A stretch of DNA of 35,498 nt. It comes from Gammaproteobacteria bacterium. GTDB lineage: Bacteria; Pseudomonadota; Gammaproteobacteria; UBA6429. The stretch lies in NCBI GenBank assembly GCA_003232015.1, contig QIKU01000082.1, positions 1-35,498 of the forward strand. Reading direction: 5' to 3'. Every line of letters begins with the position of its first letter. The first letter of the stretch is position 1. Of this stretch, positions 16,476-25,013 are shown one piece after another. The position numbers were made by a program, and so were the translations under genes. The notes beneath the pieces were generated by a model. That model did no database searches, had not been told where the DNA came from, and worked only from the letters and a program-made list of their open reading frames with translations.

Positions 16476-17408
16476 CTATTTCTGATAAATGTCATCGGTT
16501 GTTAAATATTGAAAAAACTGAACACCCATATTTTGGCATTGTGCTTTATGTTGAGTAAATTTTTCACTGAGTCTGCTTTTGTACAGCACTTTAATATTTT
16601 TATTATTGCAGTCAAGTTGAAGCGGTTCTGAATTTTCTGTGCCTTTTATATAATATTTCCCCTGCTTTGGTAATTCAATTTCAACTGGGTCAAGAACCTG
16701 TATTAACTTTATTTTATGTTTCCGGCTAATGCTATATAAACCGGCAATGGTTTGTTCATCCATATCATTAAAATCACTAATAATAATAAGTTCTGCCCCC
16801 TCTTTTAATTGCAGTTTATTTAATATGTCGTTTAAAGCGGGTTCACCTGTATTTTCGTTTTGTTTAGCTAATGGTAAATTTAATGCCTTTATAAAGGCTA
16901 AAGCAGAGCTTTGGCTATTATAAGCAGCATGCCATTGTGGCTTCCTCTGTATTTGCATGCCTGCAATCGTGTGTTGTTGCTGGATGGCCTGAAAAATTGA
17001 AAATATAGCAATATTCAGGGCTTGTTTTATTTTAAGCTGCTTGCGTGTTCCAAAATACATATTACGGCGTTGATCCAGAACAATATACAGGGAAGGGCGT
17101 TTGTCTTCATTGTAAATATTAACGTAAAGTTGCTGAGTACGTGCATAGGTTCGCCAGTTTATATAGCGCGAGTCACTACCAGCCTGGTAGGGTTTGTTTT
17201 CTTCAAAGTCAACACCGGAACCCCTTAGCCGTGATTGCAGATCACCCGCCATATTTTCTGAAGATGTTTTACTTGATTCTAGATAGGGTAAGCGGATGTG
17301 TTTAGACTTGTCCCGTAATATCTGTATTTCATTATCGGACAGGCTGACATCACTGGCTGCCTTTTTATAAAAATTTCGAAGTTTGCTTGCAAAGGTAAAA
17401 TAGAACAT
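16476..17408 (-). CDS. DUF58 domain protein
   Basis: This is a 310-residue protein without signal peptide or membrane segment. The DUF58 signature reads GVDFEENKPYQAGSDSRYIN followed by WRTYART at about residues 65-90. After it comes a VWA-like fold with IVLDQRRNMYFG and ELIIISDFNDMD; the first MIDAS-like motif is DQRRN instead of DxSxS, as is common in DUF58 proteins. DUF58 proteins are the constant companions of MoxR ATPases and probably serve as adaptor or substrate-binding partner. The gene follows moxR by 12 nt and precedes the DUF4381 gene by 3 nt. Confidence 0.88.
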   Translation of the reverse strand: MFYFTFASKLRNFYKKAASDVSLSDNEIQILRDKSKHIRLPYLESSKTSSENMAGDLQSRLRGSGVDFEENKPYQAGSDSRYINWRTYARTQQLYVNIYNEDKRPSLYIVLDQRRNMYFGTRKQLKIKQALNIAIFSIFQAIQQQHTIAGMQIQRKPQWHAAYNSQSSALAFIKALNLPLAKQNENTGEPALNDILNKLQLKEGAELIIISDFNDMDEQTIAGLYSISRKHKIKLIQVLDPVEIELPKQGKYYIKGTENSEPLQLDCNNKNIKVLYKSRLSEKFTQHKAQCQNMGVQFFQYLTTDDIYQK

Positions 17409-17420
17409 GCTGTTTAAAAC

Positions 17421-18386
17421 TTAAGGGACTTTAATAACGTCAATGATTTTATCGATAAGTTGATCGGCGGTGACATTGTTTGCTTTAGCCGTAAAACTCG
17501 GAATGATGCGGTGGCGTAAAATATCCGGCGCAAGTTCAATAATGTCATCAGGGATTAGATAATCACGTGCATTCAGGTAAGCCAGTGCACTGGCGGCACG
17601 AAGCAACGAAATAGAAGCACGTGGTGAAGCGGGTGAGTCAATATAGCCTGCCCAGGTACTGTCAATTTTTTTAATATCACGTGTTGCTGTTACGAGATCA
17701 ACGACGTATTTTTCCAGCGATTCTTCAACATGCATTTCTGCAACCTGACGACGAGCCTTTAATATCATCTCCGGTTGCACTAAACCTGAGTTAAGCAAGT
17801 TATCATCACCAAAGTGGGTTTGTCGGTCACGTTTTAAAATAAGTAATTCATTTTCATTAGATGGATAATCTATTACAACGTGCAGTAAAAATCGGTCAAG
17901 TTGTGCTTCAGGTAAAGGGTAAGTGCCCATTTGCTCCAGTGGATTTTGTGTTGCCATTACAAAAAACAAATCAGGCAGCGCATGGGTGGTGCTGCCAACC
18001 GATACCTGATGTTCGCCCATGGCTTCCAATAGTGCAGATTGAACTTTAGGAGGGGCACGGTTAATTTCATCCGCTAATACGATTTCATTAAACAAAGGGC
18101 CGGCAGAAAATTTAAATTCGCTGGTAGTGGGATCAAAAATATCACTGCCGGTAATGTCGGACGGCATCAGGTCGGGGGTAAATTGAATACGTTGAAAATT
18201 TGCATGCACACCACTGGCGAGTGCCTTGACTGCGGTTGTTTTTGCCAGACCTGGTGGCCCTTCAAGTAATAAGTGGCCGCCAGTTAATAAGCCAATAATT
18301 AGCCTGTCGATTAATGCGGACTGCCCAATAATAACGGATTGTAAATCTTCACGTAATTGTGAAAAGGCGGCTAGTGTATGTTGCAT
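17421..18386 (-). CDS. MoxR-family AAA+ ATPase
   Basis: This is a 321-residue cytosolic AAA+ ATPase. Walker A is GPPGLAKTT (43-51) and Walker B LADEINRAPP with the MoxR-typical helix PKVQSALLEAMGE. MATQNPLEQMGTYPLPEAQL is the sensor 1 and arginine-finger region; the C-terminal lid contains SPRASISLLRAASALAY. MoxR ATPases act as chaperones that insert cofactors or assemble complexes with VWA partners. It is the first gene of the leftward operon and is divergent from the TauE gene, with 415 bp between the starts. Confidence 0.95.
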   Translation of the reverse strand: MQHTLAAFSQLREDLQSVIIGQSALIDRLIIGLLTGGHLLLEGPPGLAKTTAVKALASGVHANFQRIQFTPDLMPSDITGSDIFDPTTSEFKFSAGPLFNEIVLADEINRAPPKVQSALLEAMGEHQVSVGSTTHALPDLFFVMATQNPLEQMGTYPLPEAQLDRFLLHVVIDYPSNENELLILKRDRQTHFGDDNLLNSGLVQPEMILKARRQVAEMHVEESLEKYVVDLVTATRDIKKIDSTWAGYIDSPASPRASISLLRAASALAYLNARDYLIPDDIIELAPDILRHRIIPSFTAKANNVTADQLIDKIIDVIKVP

Positions 18387-18801
18387 GTATATTTATACCT
18401 TAAACAATAGTTACCTTTAGGCGCAGGTAAAACAAGCGCAGTTATTAAATTAGTACTAAACGCTTAGCCACCAAATGCCGGGCTGTTCTGCTAATGAGTA
18501 GAGTGATATAGGCGTGATGGTTCTTTTGTGCAAAATAATGATGCATTCATTACGATTAAGCAAGTTCCCGCTGGTTTCATTTACTGTATGGCGGGCTTAT
18601 GCTTGCGAGTTGCAGAGTTTAAATAGCAGTTTGATGACAGTAGTCTAAATAACGGAATGGGAAATCAGCCACTTGCTGTTTTAGCGCCTAGAACATCATG
18701 TGAAAATAGTTATATATATCAAGTGGTTATATTTTAGCTTGATTTTAATCCAGTATGCGTTATTCTGCTATTCAAGTAAATAATTGATTAGTAGGTGTGA
18801 T
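18387..18801. other. Intergenic region between divergent moxR and tauE genes
   Basis: These 415 bases contain no convincing gene on either strand. The part next to tauE is AT-rich and carries the promoter proposed at 18739-18766. It also holds a 6-bp inverted repeat, ATCAAG (18718-18723) and CTTGAT (18738-18743), separated by 14 nt, which overlaps that promoter's -35 and could be an operator. I see no terminator or RNA gene. Confidence 0.5.
18739..18766 (+). promoter_or_regulatory. Candidate sigma-70 promoter for the tauE gene
   Basis: TTGATT (18739-18744), 16-nt spacer, TATTCT (18761-18766). Four of six bases match in each hexamer. A start near 18773 would give a leader of about 29 nt before the ATG at 18802. 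No competing match of similar quality is evident nearer the gene. Confidence 0.35.
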
Positions 18802-19569
18802 ATGTCGATAGCTGTCCTTTTAGCAGGTTTATTTACAGGGTTATTGTTAGGGATCTTTGGCAGTGGTGGCTCAATTGCCACGACACCTGCTTTGCTTTAC
18901 CTGTTAAATATTGAACCAAAATCCGCCATTGCAATGAGTTTAGGTATCGTGGCCATTACGGCAACGATTACTTCACTGCAACACTGGCACAAAGGCAATG
19001 TTAATTTAAAAGTAACGGCTGTTTTTGGTGCCTTTGGGATAATCGGCACCTACGGTGGTGCTTTGCTGGGTGTGATTACCCCGGTGACAATTCAATTAAC
19101 CATCTTTGCTTTGGTGATGTATGCCGCTGCATGGAAAATGTTAAAGAAAAAACACAAATCGGTTGGTGCGGCAGCGGTGCAATGCCTGGATGGTCAGAGT
19201 GGCAAATTTCAATATCGACACATTGCCATTCATGGCGTAACGGTGGGTGTGTTAACCGGTGTCGTTGGTGTAGGCGGCGGTTTTTTGATTGTGCCTGCGC
19301 TGGTATTGTTATCGGGTCTTTCGATGAAAGAGGCGGTGGGTACCTCGCTAAGCATCGTTGCTGTTAAATCATTCGCTGGTTTTGCCGGTTATGCAGGTGC
19401 AGTTGAAATTGACTATATGCTAATGGCCAATTTTACCGCTATTGCAATTGCAGGTAGTTTTATTGGTAGCCACATTAGTCATCGTTTACCGGCTGCATTA
19501 TTACAACGCGGGTTTGGCTTATTTTTGGTACTGGTTGCAAGTTATATTATCTTAAAAACTGTTGTTTAG
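18802..19569 (+). CDS. TauE/SafE-family sulfite/anion exporter
   Basis: This is a 255-residue inner-membrane permease with about eight hydrophobic segments in two homologous halves, each opened by the family motif: [18 protein letters not shown] near the N-terminus and [18 protein letters not shown] in the middle. TauE/SafE proteins export sulfite, sulfoacetate or other sulfur-containing anions. AGG 6 nt before the ATG at 18802 supports this start; an in-frame TTG at 18784 would add six residues. With the downstream SQR-like flavoprotein, sulfur-compound export is the likeliest job, though the substrate is not visible in the sequence. The DUF1499 gene follows 18 nt later. Confidence 0.9.
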   Translation: MSIAVLLAGLFTGLLLGIFGSGGSIATTPALLYLLNIEPKSAIAMSLGIVAITATITSLQHWHKGNVNLKVTAVFGAFGIIGTYGGALLGVITPVTIQLTIFALVMYAAAWKMLKKKHKSVGAAAVQCLDGQSGKFQYRHIAIHGVTVGVLTGVVGVGGGFLIVPALVLLSGLSMKEAVGTSLSIVAVKSFAGFAGYAGAVEIDYMLMANFTAIAIAGSFIGSHISHRLPAALLQRGFGLFLVLVASYIILKTVV

Positions 19570-19587
19570 TCGGAGAGGGTAGAGCAA

Positions 19588-20340
19588 ATGAAAAAGCAAA
19601 GTTTCCATAAACCAGTATCAAAAATGATTTTATTCGGCTTTGTTCTTGGTATTACTGCGATAGTAACGGCTGCAATTTCAATAGCCGGCTATCGTTTAGG
19701 TTGGTGGTGGCATCCTGATGCCTTTATAATCTTTGAATGGGGCGCTTATGTTGCCATTATTGCTTTAATTATATCGGTTTATAGTACATTAAAAATACGT
19801 ATTCAAAACCAACGACGTGGGCAATGGTTAGGGATCGCGGGTATGGCTTTAAGTTTGCCTGTGATTACAGCGACTGCACTGTTTGAATACAGTGCAACAG
19901 TGTATCCTCGAATTAACGATGTTAGTACGGATACTCAGGATCCACCGTCTTTTTGGGATGTACCTATGCCAATGGAGTATCCAGGACAAAGGGTTGCCGA
20001 TATTCAACAAGCGGCTTATCCTGATTTAAAACCTCTTTTTCTATCTATTGCTCAGGAAAAAGTTTTTGAGCAAGCTTTATTGGTCGTCCTTGATAAGGGC
20101 TGGCAAGTAATAGCTAAAGATCCAGTCGAGGGTCGAATTGAGGCGGTTGATACGTCTTTATTATTTGGTTTTAAAGATGAAGTGGTTTTACGTATTGCTT
20201 CTTCCGATAATAATGGCACTCTCGTTGATATTCGTTCTAGATCACGTATTGGGCTTATTGATCGTGGCGCTAACGCAAAGCGTATTCAGGATTATTTAAA
20301 AACATTAAAAGAGAGCATTGTTAGCGAACAAAAAAAGTAA
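19588..20340 (+). CDS. DUF1499 membrane protein
   Basis: This is a 250-residue protein. Three hydrophobic segments (about 13-33, 45-65 and 75-95) are followed by a soluble C-terminal DUF1499 domain with the conserved PRINDVSTDTQDPP, AYPDLKPL, RIEAVDTSLLFGFKDEVVLR and VDIRSRSRIGLIDRGANAKR segments. The family is common in proteobacteria and cyanobacteria without a defined function. GAGAGG upstream of the ATG serves as SD. Its place between a sulfur-anion exporter and an SQR-like enzyme suggests a role in the same membrane process, but nothing in the sequence proves it. Confidence 0.88.
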   Translation: MKKQSFHKPVSKMILFGFVLGITAIVTAAISIAGYRLGWWWHPDAFIIFEWGAYVAIIALIISVYSTLKIRIQNQRRGQWLGIAGMALSLPVITATALFEYSATVYPRINDVSTDTQDPPSFWDVPMPMEYPGQRVADIQQAAYPDLKPLFLSIAQEKVFEQALLVVLDKGWQVIAKDPVEGRIEAVDTSLLFGFKDEVVLRIASSDNNGTLVDIRSRSRIGLIDRGANAKRIQDYLKTLKESIVSEQKK

Positions 20341-20394
20341 TATTTGTGACTATAATCAATGAATGGTTAGTCAATCTTAATGGAGAAAAGTATA

Positions 20395-21561
20395 ATGAAT
20401 GAGGCAAGCCAGGGAAAAACGATACTTATACTGGGTGGAGGAATAGGTGGTGTGGTGGTGGCCACTCAACTGCGTAAACAGCTAGCACCAAAACACCACA
20501 TTATACTTATCGAACGTGATGACAAGTATGTTTTTTCACCTTCGCTCCCCTGGCTTATGACCGGCACTCGTCGTCGAAAAGATATTTCCCGACCACGAAC
20601 GAAACTATTAGGGCTGGGTGTACAAATTATAAAGGGGAGCATTGACAGTATTGATGCCGAACAGCGTAGCATCGAGGTCAATGGTCAAACTTTAGTTGGC
20701 GATTATATCGTTATAGCCTTAGGTGCAGAAATGGCAGCTGAAACCATTCCTGGTTTAAGCGAGGCAGGCCATACCTTTTATACTTTAGAGGGGGCTGAAC
20801 AACTTAATGAAGCACGTTTAAAATTTAAAGCAGGAAAAATTGTTGTGCTGGTCAGTTCTGTTCCTTTTAAATGCCCAGCCGCACCGGTTGAGGCGGCGTT
20901 GTTACTTGAAAACGATTGTCGAAAACGAAATATTCGTAATGCAGTCCAAGTTGATATTTATACACCAGAGCCAGGGCCAATGTCGCTTTCAGGCCCAGAA
21001 AACTCGCGCCAGTTACGCGCGATGGTTGAAGCGAAAGAGGTTGGTTATCATTCTGAACATACAGTCACTGCTGTAGATGCGGCTAATAAAAAAATTACAT
21101 TTTCTAATGGGGTTAGTGTCGACTTTGATCTCCTTGTTTATGTGCCCCCACACCGGGCACCTAAAGCCGTGCGTGATGCCGGACTAACTGGCGAGAGTGG
21201 CTGGATACCGGTAGATAAATACAAATTAACAACGTCTTTCCCGCAGGTTTATGCTATTGGTGATGTAACGGGGATTAAACTCAGCGTGGGTAAACCCTTG
21301 CCGAAAGCCGGTGTAATTGCTCATGGGCAAGCTGAGGTCGTGGCAAATAATATTGTTTATGAGATAGCAGGAAAAGGGCGACCCAAACTTTTTGATGGAC
21401 ATGGCGCCTGTTTTATTGAAACAGGAAATGGTAAAGCTGGCATGGGTAATGGCAATTTTTATGCAGAACCAAAACCTGAAATGAAATTGTATAAACCGGG
21501 TTACCTTATGCATTTGGGTAAAGTTGCTTTTGAAAAATACTGGCTGTTTAAATGGTTCTGA
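20395..21561 (+). CDS. Sulfide:quinone oxidoreductase-like FAD protein
   Basis: This is a 388-residue flavoprotein of the NDH-2/SQR family. FAD-binding ILILGGGIGGVVVATQL lies at 10-26, the second FAD motif is VYAIGDVTGI, and the SQR-type active site PFKCPAAPVEAALLL has C160. A second cysteine, C339 (GACFIETG), lies in the C-terminal part where SQR enzymes carry their other redox cysteine. The C-terminus ends in an aromatic/basic helix (VAFEKYWLFKWF) suited to membrane attachment. The likely reaction is oxidation of sulfide, or a related persulfide/thiol, with electrons to quinone. GGAG 9 nt upstream selects the ATG at 20395 over one at 20380. NDH-2 is an alternative, made less likely by the two cysteines. 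Which SQR type this is cannot be fixed by eye. Confidence 0.85.
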   Translation: MNEASQGKTILILGGGIGGVVVATQLRKQLAPKHHIILIERDDKYVFSPSLPWLMTGTRRRKDISRPRTKLLGLGVQIIKGSIDSIDAEQRSIEVNGQTLVGDYIVIALGAEMAAETIPGLSEAGHTFYTLEGAEQLNEARLKFKAGKIVVLVSSVPFKCPAAPVEAALLLENDCRKRNIRNAVQVDIYTPEPGPMSLSGPENSRQLRAMVEAKEVGYHSEHTVTAVDAANKKITFSNGVSVDFDLLVYVPPHRAPKAVRDAGLTGESGWIPVDKYKLTTSFPQVYAIGDVTGIKLSVGKPLPKAGVIAHGQAEVVANNIVYEIAGKGRPKLFDGHGACFIETGNGKAGMGNGNFYAEPKPEMKLYKPGYLMHLGKVAFEKYWLFKWF

Positions 21562-21656
21562 CAAGGGCATATTGATGGTAAAAAAATAAACATTATCGAT
21601 ACACTTAGAGTTATGAACATAAAATATTGTTAGCGATATAAGCAGTGGAAGTTAAT

Positions 21657-22289
21657 ATGAAGCCTCATGAAACAAATTTATTGTTACAAACAAAATACAG
21701 CATAACGGCGTATTTTTATGACATCCTGGATTATCCCTGGGAGAGGGTGTACCAGCAATGGCGGCCAGAGTTGGTTGGTGATTTAAGGGGTAAGGTGCTA
21801 GAAGCAGGCATTGGGACAGGAAGAAATATAGAGTTCTACCACGAAGATACGGATCTGACAGGAATTGATTTAAGTCGCCATATGTTACATAGAGCAAAAA
21901 AGCGAGCTTCAAAATCAAAGTGCAGGGTGAAGCTGGTAAATGAAGATGCTACAATCATGAAGTCAATCGGTTCAAATGAATATGACTGGGTTCTTTCGAC
22001 TTTTATGTGTTGCGTGATGCCTGATGAAATACAGCCGTTGGCTATTGAACAGTTCAGTAGAATTTTAAAACAAGGTGGACGATTCAGGATTTTAGAAATA
22101 GTATTTTCAAAAAATCGTAATATAAGGAAAAGACAGGAGCTGTTCGCTTCATTTGTAGAAAAAATATATGGAGCTCGCTTTGATAGAAATACCCTTAGTT
22201 ATATTGAGCAATCACCCGATCTAAAAATTACAAATACAAGTTTCCTGAAAGATGATACCTATTTATTAATAGAAGGTGTTCGGGTTTAA
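21657..22289 (+). CDS. Class I SAM-dependent methyltransferase (METTL7/UbiE-like)
   Basis: This is a 210-residue methyltransferase. SAM-binding motif I is VLEAGIGTGRNIEFY, the acidic motif II GIDLSRHMLHRA, and motif post-II DWVLSTFMCCVMPD. The N-terminal Y-x-I-x-x-Y-F-Y-D-I-L-D-Y-P-W-E stretch resembles small methyltransferases that act on phospholipid head groups or small thiols. GGAAG 5 nt upstream of the ATG at 21657 selects this start. The gene follows the SQR-like gene by 95 nt on the same strand. A thiol or sulfide substrate would suit the context, but this is inference; a lipid or quinone substrate is equally possible. Confidence 0.82.
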   Translation: MKPHETNLLLQTKYSITAYFYDILDYPWERVYQQWRPELVGDLRGKVLEAGIGTGRNIEFYHEDTDLTGIDLSRHMLHRAKKRASKSKCRVKLVNEDATIMKSIGSNEYDWVLSTFMCCVMPDEIQPLAIEQFSRILKQGGRFRILEIVFSKNRNIRKRQELFASFVEKIYGARFDRNTLSYIEQSPDLKITNTSFLKDDTYLLIEGVRV

Positions 22290-22420
22290 ATACTGCTAAC
22301 AAGAGTGATAAAATATGAACAATTCCATAAGCAGATTAGATATAAAAACAAAATACCGATTGTTTATTATTTGTTCCAACAAAGTACTTCGCTGCTTATA
22401 AAATTAAAAGAGGCCATTCA

Positions 22421-23833
22421 ATGAGTCAACAGGATCTTGTTATTATTGGTGGTGGTGCCGGTGGACTTATTGTTGCCAGCGTTGCAGCACAACTGGGCTT
22501 AAAAGTAACATTAATCGAAAAGGAAGATAAACTTGGCGGCGATTGCCTGCACTATGGTTGTGTGCCCAGTAAAACCTTAATCAAGTCGGCCAGAGTTGCT
22601 GCATTAATGCGGCGTGCTGACGAATTTGGTCTTGGCACTGTGGATGTCAGAGTTGATTTGGCTAAAGTAAATGAGCATGTACAGTCGGTTATTGAACATA
22701 TTCAACATCATGATGACCCTGAACGCTTTCGAGGTTATGGTTGTGAAGTGATCTTTGGTCATGCCCGGTTTGTCGATGCTTATTCAGTTGAGGTTAACGA
22801 TCAGGTTATTAAAGGCAAACGTTTTGTTTTAGCAACCGGAAGCAAAGCCTTTATACCCCCCATTCGTGGCCTTGAAGAAACCGGCTACCTCACTAATATC
22901 GATTTATTTTCTTTACCTGACTTACCACAAAGACTGGTCGTGCTCGGTGGGGGGGCGATTGGTTTGGAAATGGGACAGGCATTTGCCCGCCTCGGCAGTA
23001 AGGTTACGATTTTACAGCGCGGAGAAAGAATTTTGCCGCAGGAAGACCCCGAATTGTCGGATGCCTTGCATAAGGCATTAGTTGCAGAAGGCATTATTAT
23101 CCACACTTCAACAGACGCTAAACGTATATATAAGAGTAATGAAGCCACTACGATTGAGTGCAATAGTGGTTTAAAACTGGAAGCCGATAAAATTCTGATG
23201 GCAACTGGTCGCCAGGCGAATACCGATAACCTTGGTTTAGATGCGGCGGGGGTGGAATATAGTCGCCGTGGGATTACAGTTGACCGTCGCATGCGCACAT
23301 CGCAAAAGCATATTTATGCCTGTGGCGATGTTTGTGGGCCTTATCTGTTTACCCATATGGCGGAATATCAGGCTGGCATTGTTATCAGCAATGCCATATT
23401 TCGTTTCCCCAAAAAGACCCATTATCGCGTTATTCCCTGGGTCACTTATACCGAACCGGAACTGGCGCGGGTGGGTTTAACCGAGCAGCAGGCACGCGAG
23501 CAGGGCATAAAACCAACAGTGCTGCGTTTTGAATTTAAAGATAATGACCGGGCATTAACCGATGTGGAAACCGAAGGCTTGTATAAACTTGTAACACACA
23601 AGGGAAAAATACTGGGTGCCTCTATTCTAGGACCTCATGCAGGTGAGCTTATTCATGAAATTGTCCTCGCTATGCAAGCGGGTATTAAAATAGGGGATAT
23701 TTCAGCGGCCATTCATGCCTACCCGACGCTGGCGCAAATTCACCGGCGCGCGGTTAATTCAGGCTATGCGCCGAAGCTATTTAGCGCAGGAACGCGCCGG
23801 TTTGTTAAGTGGATTAACAGGTTGTTTCCATAA
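22421..23833 (+). CDS. MerA/lipoamide dehydrogenase-family pyridine nucleotide-disulfide oxidoreductase
   Basis: This is a 470-residue flavoprotein. FAD motif VIIGGGAGGLIVASVAA and the redox disulfide GGDCLHYGCVPSK (C42, C47) are at the N-terminus; the NAD(P) motif VVLGGGAIGLEMGQAFA is in the middle; IYACGDVCGP is the second FAD motif; and a dimerisation domain follows. The C-terminus ends WINRLFP without the vicinal cysteine pair that mercuric reductase needs to bind Hg(II), and there is no N-terminal HMA domain, so 'mercuric reductase' would be a mis-annotation. In HAYPTLAQIHRR the usual catalytic His-Glu pair reads His-Gln. The substrate is unknown; a low-molecular-weight disulfide is plausible. 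It lies just upstream of the MerR-type promoter and outside that operon. Confidence 0.88.
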   Translation: MSQQDLVIIGGGAGGLIVASVAAQLGLKVTLIEKEDKLGGDCLHYGCVPSKTLIKSARVAALMRRADEFGLGTVDVRVDLAKVNEHVQSVIEHIQHHDDPERFRGYGCEVIFGHARFVDAYSVEVNDQVIKGKRFVLATGSKAFIPPIRGLEETGYLTNIDLFSLPDLPQRLVVLGGGAIGLEMGQAFARLGSKVTILQRGERILPQEDPELSDALHKALVAEGIIIHTSTDAKRIYKSNEATTIECNSGLKLEADKILMATGRQANTDNLGLDAAGVEYSRRGITVDRRMRTSQKHIYACGDVCGPYLFTHMAEYQAGIVISNAIFRFPKKTHYRVIPWVTYTEPELARVGLTEQQAREQGIKPTVLRFEFKDNDRALTDVETEGLYKLVTHKGKILGASILGPHAGELIHEIVLAMQAGIKIGDISAAIHAYPTLAQIHRRAVNSGYAPKLFSAGTRRFVKWINRLFP

Positions 23834-23917
23834 GTTAATGTTTTTATTGAATTTATAGAGTTAAAGTAAATTCTCAAAAATAAAGGCAAAATAATTTAGA
23901 TTTTCTCTATAAATCGC

Positions 23918-23948
23918 TTGACCTGGAGTTAACTCCAGCCTCTATGAT
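23918..23948 (+). promoter_or_regulatory. MerR-family promoter/operator
   Basis: TTGACC (-35, 23918-23923) and TATGAT (-10, 23943-23948) are separated by 19 nt instead of 17, the hallmark of promoters that MerR-family regulators activate by untwisting DNA. The spacer region holds a perfect 16-bp palindrome, CTGGAGTTAACTCCAG (23923-23938), of the type bound by MerR-family metal sensors. The first gene downstream starts at 24025, giving a leader of roughly 70 nt. The probable regulator is the MerR protein encoded at the end of the gene run (28332). Confidence 0.88.
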
Positions 23949-24024
23949 TACCTCAAGTTAAAGAAGACGATGATTAAGGGCAAACTTTAATCATTAATTT
24001 AAGTCTATATCAATGAGGTAAATA

Positions 24025-24855
24025 ATGGCTTCTCAATTTAAAACAAAGCTTGGACTGGGGTTTGTACTTGCATCTGGTTTTTCTCTCAACACCGCGTTCG
24101 CGCATGACCCTGTGTTTGGTCAGGGGCCGCACACACTTTTTAAAGGTGGCGTTGAAGTTGCGACAGAACTGCATTCCACAAAAGCAGGTAATAAGCTGGA
24201 TAATGAAATTGGCCTGGATCTTCGCTATGGCCTCACGGGCGACTGGACAATTGGTGTTGAAGTTCCCTATGCGATTAAGTCTAATATTGGAGGCTCATCA
24301 AGTGGCATCGGCGATACTGCTGTTTTCACAAAATATCGTTTCTGGCGTAAAGATTCACTGGGCTTGCAGGAAAGTGCAGCTATTTCCTTAAAATTCCTTA
24401 GTAAAACAGGTGATGAAAACCAAAGCCCGGCATTGGGTACTGGCACCACCGATAGTATTGTTGGTTTATCGTACGGTTACGAAGGGCGTAGCTGGTATCG
24501 CTGGGCAAGTGTGCGTTACCGTGATAATGGAACCAACAGTGCAGGTTTAAAACGTGGCAGTAAAACGCTGGTTGATTTTGTTATTGGGATTCGCCCAACG
24601 CTGACGACGTATACCGAACCGGATACAGTCTGGTTATTAGAGCTCAATGGTGAGTTAGGTGATCAGGCAACACTTAACGGCAATACGGTTGCGAATACCG
24701 GCGGTGATGAATGGTTTATTACACCTGGAATATTCTGGACAATTAAAAACTTTGCGATTAAAGCGGGTGTTCAATTTCCTGTTGTGAGTAATTTAAATGG
24801 CTCACAGGAGAAGTCAGATTATCGTGCAAAAATGAGTTTTGAATGGCATATGTAA
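24025..24855 (+). CDS. Outer-membrane beta-barrel transport-like protein
   Basis: This is a 276-residue exported protein. A signal peptide (1-26, ending NTAFA before HDPVFG) precedes alternating amphipathic strands rich in Gly, Tyr and Trp, and the chain ends with an aromatic-containing strand (KMSFEWHM), roughly the pattern recognised by the BAM complex. HDPVFGQGPHTLFKGGVEVA matches what I know of transporter-like barrels related to the 'MetA-pathway of phenol degradation' family. It is the first gene under the MerR-type promoter, so a role in letting a metal, metalloid or thiol complex cross the outer membrane is plausible. It has no cysteines, so binding through thiols is unlikely. The substrate is unknown. 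Confidence 0.82.
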   Translation: MASQFKTKLGLGFVLASGFSLNTAFAHDPVFGQGPHTLFKGGVEVATELHSTKAGNKLDNEIGLDLRYGLTGDWTIGVEVPYAIKSNIGGSSSGIGDTAVFTKYRFWRKDSLGLQESAAISLKFLSKTGDENQSPALGTGTTDSIVGLSYGYEGRSWYRWASVRYRDNGTNSAGLKRGSKTLVDFVIGIRPTLTTYTEPDTVWLLELNGELGDQATLNGNTVANTGGDEWFITPGIFWTIKNFAIKAGVQFPVVSNLNGSQEKSDYRAKMSFEWHM

Positions 24856-24868
24856 ATCAATTATATAT

Positions 24869-24921
24869 CGTCAACGGGCTATGCACCCCGCTGACGACCA
24901 AAGGGGAGAGCTCCGCTTTGG
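24869..24921 (+). other. Two adjacent intra-operon hairpins
   Basis: CGTCAACGGG (24869-24878) pairs with CCCGCTGACG (24887-24896), one G-U pair. Immediately after, CCAAAGGGGAG (24898-24908) pairs with CTCCGCTTTGG (24911-24921), one mismatch. No U-tract follows, so these look more like mRNA-stabilising or attenuating structures between the barrel gene and the CPFC gene than a full terminator. Confidence 0.5.
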
Positions 24922-24939
24922 AAACCCCAACGGTTTTGT

Positions 24940-24981
24940 GCCCGCCGCAAGCGGACGGGGAATTTAGATTTAAAATTAAAC
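24940..24981 (+). repeat. Third copy of the GC-rich palindrome of the dispersed repeat
   Basis: CCCGCCGCAAGCGGACGGGG is followed by AATTTAGATTTAAAATTAAAC, resembling CCCCGCAGCAAGCGGATGGGG plus the AT-rich tail at 204-240 and the palindrome at 4471-4491. Only this half of the composite element is present here. Confidence 0.5.
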
Positions 24982-25013
24982 ATTAATATATTAAAAATAT
25001 CAGGAGTTATAAA

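Noticed and set aside
18387..18801. Possible small RNA or gene in the moxR-tauE gap
   Set aside because: No stable hairpin with a U-tract and no open frame with an SD could be found; only a promoter and a short inverted repeat are supported.
22315..22401. 28-codon open frame between the methyltransferase and the flavoprotein gene
   Set aside because: No SD, no recognisable motif and AT-rich random-looking composition; it probably arises by chance.
22421..23833. Mercuric reductase (merA)
   Set aside because: The C-terminal vicinal cysteines that bind Hg(II) are absent, and there is no HMA domain, so only family membership is supported.
24869..24921. Rho-independent terminator after the barrel gene
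   Set aside because: Two good stems are present but no U-tract follows, and the downstream genes belong functionally with the upstream promoter.
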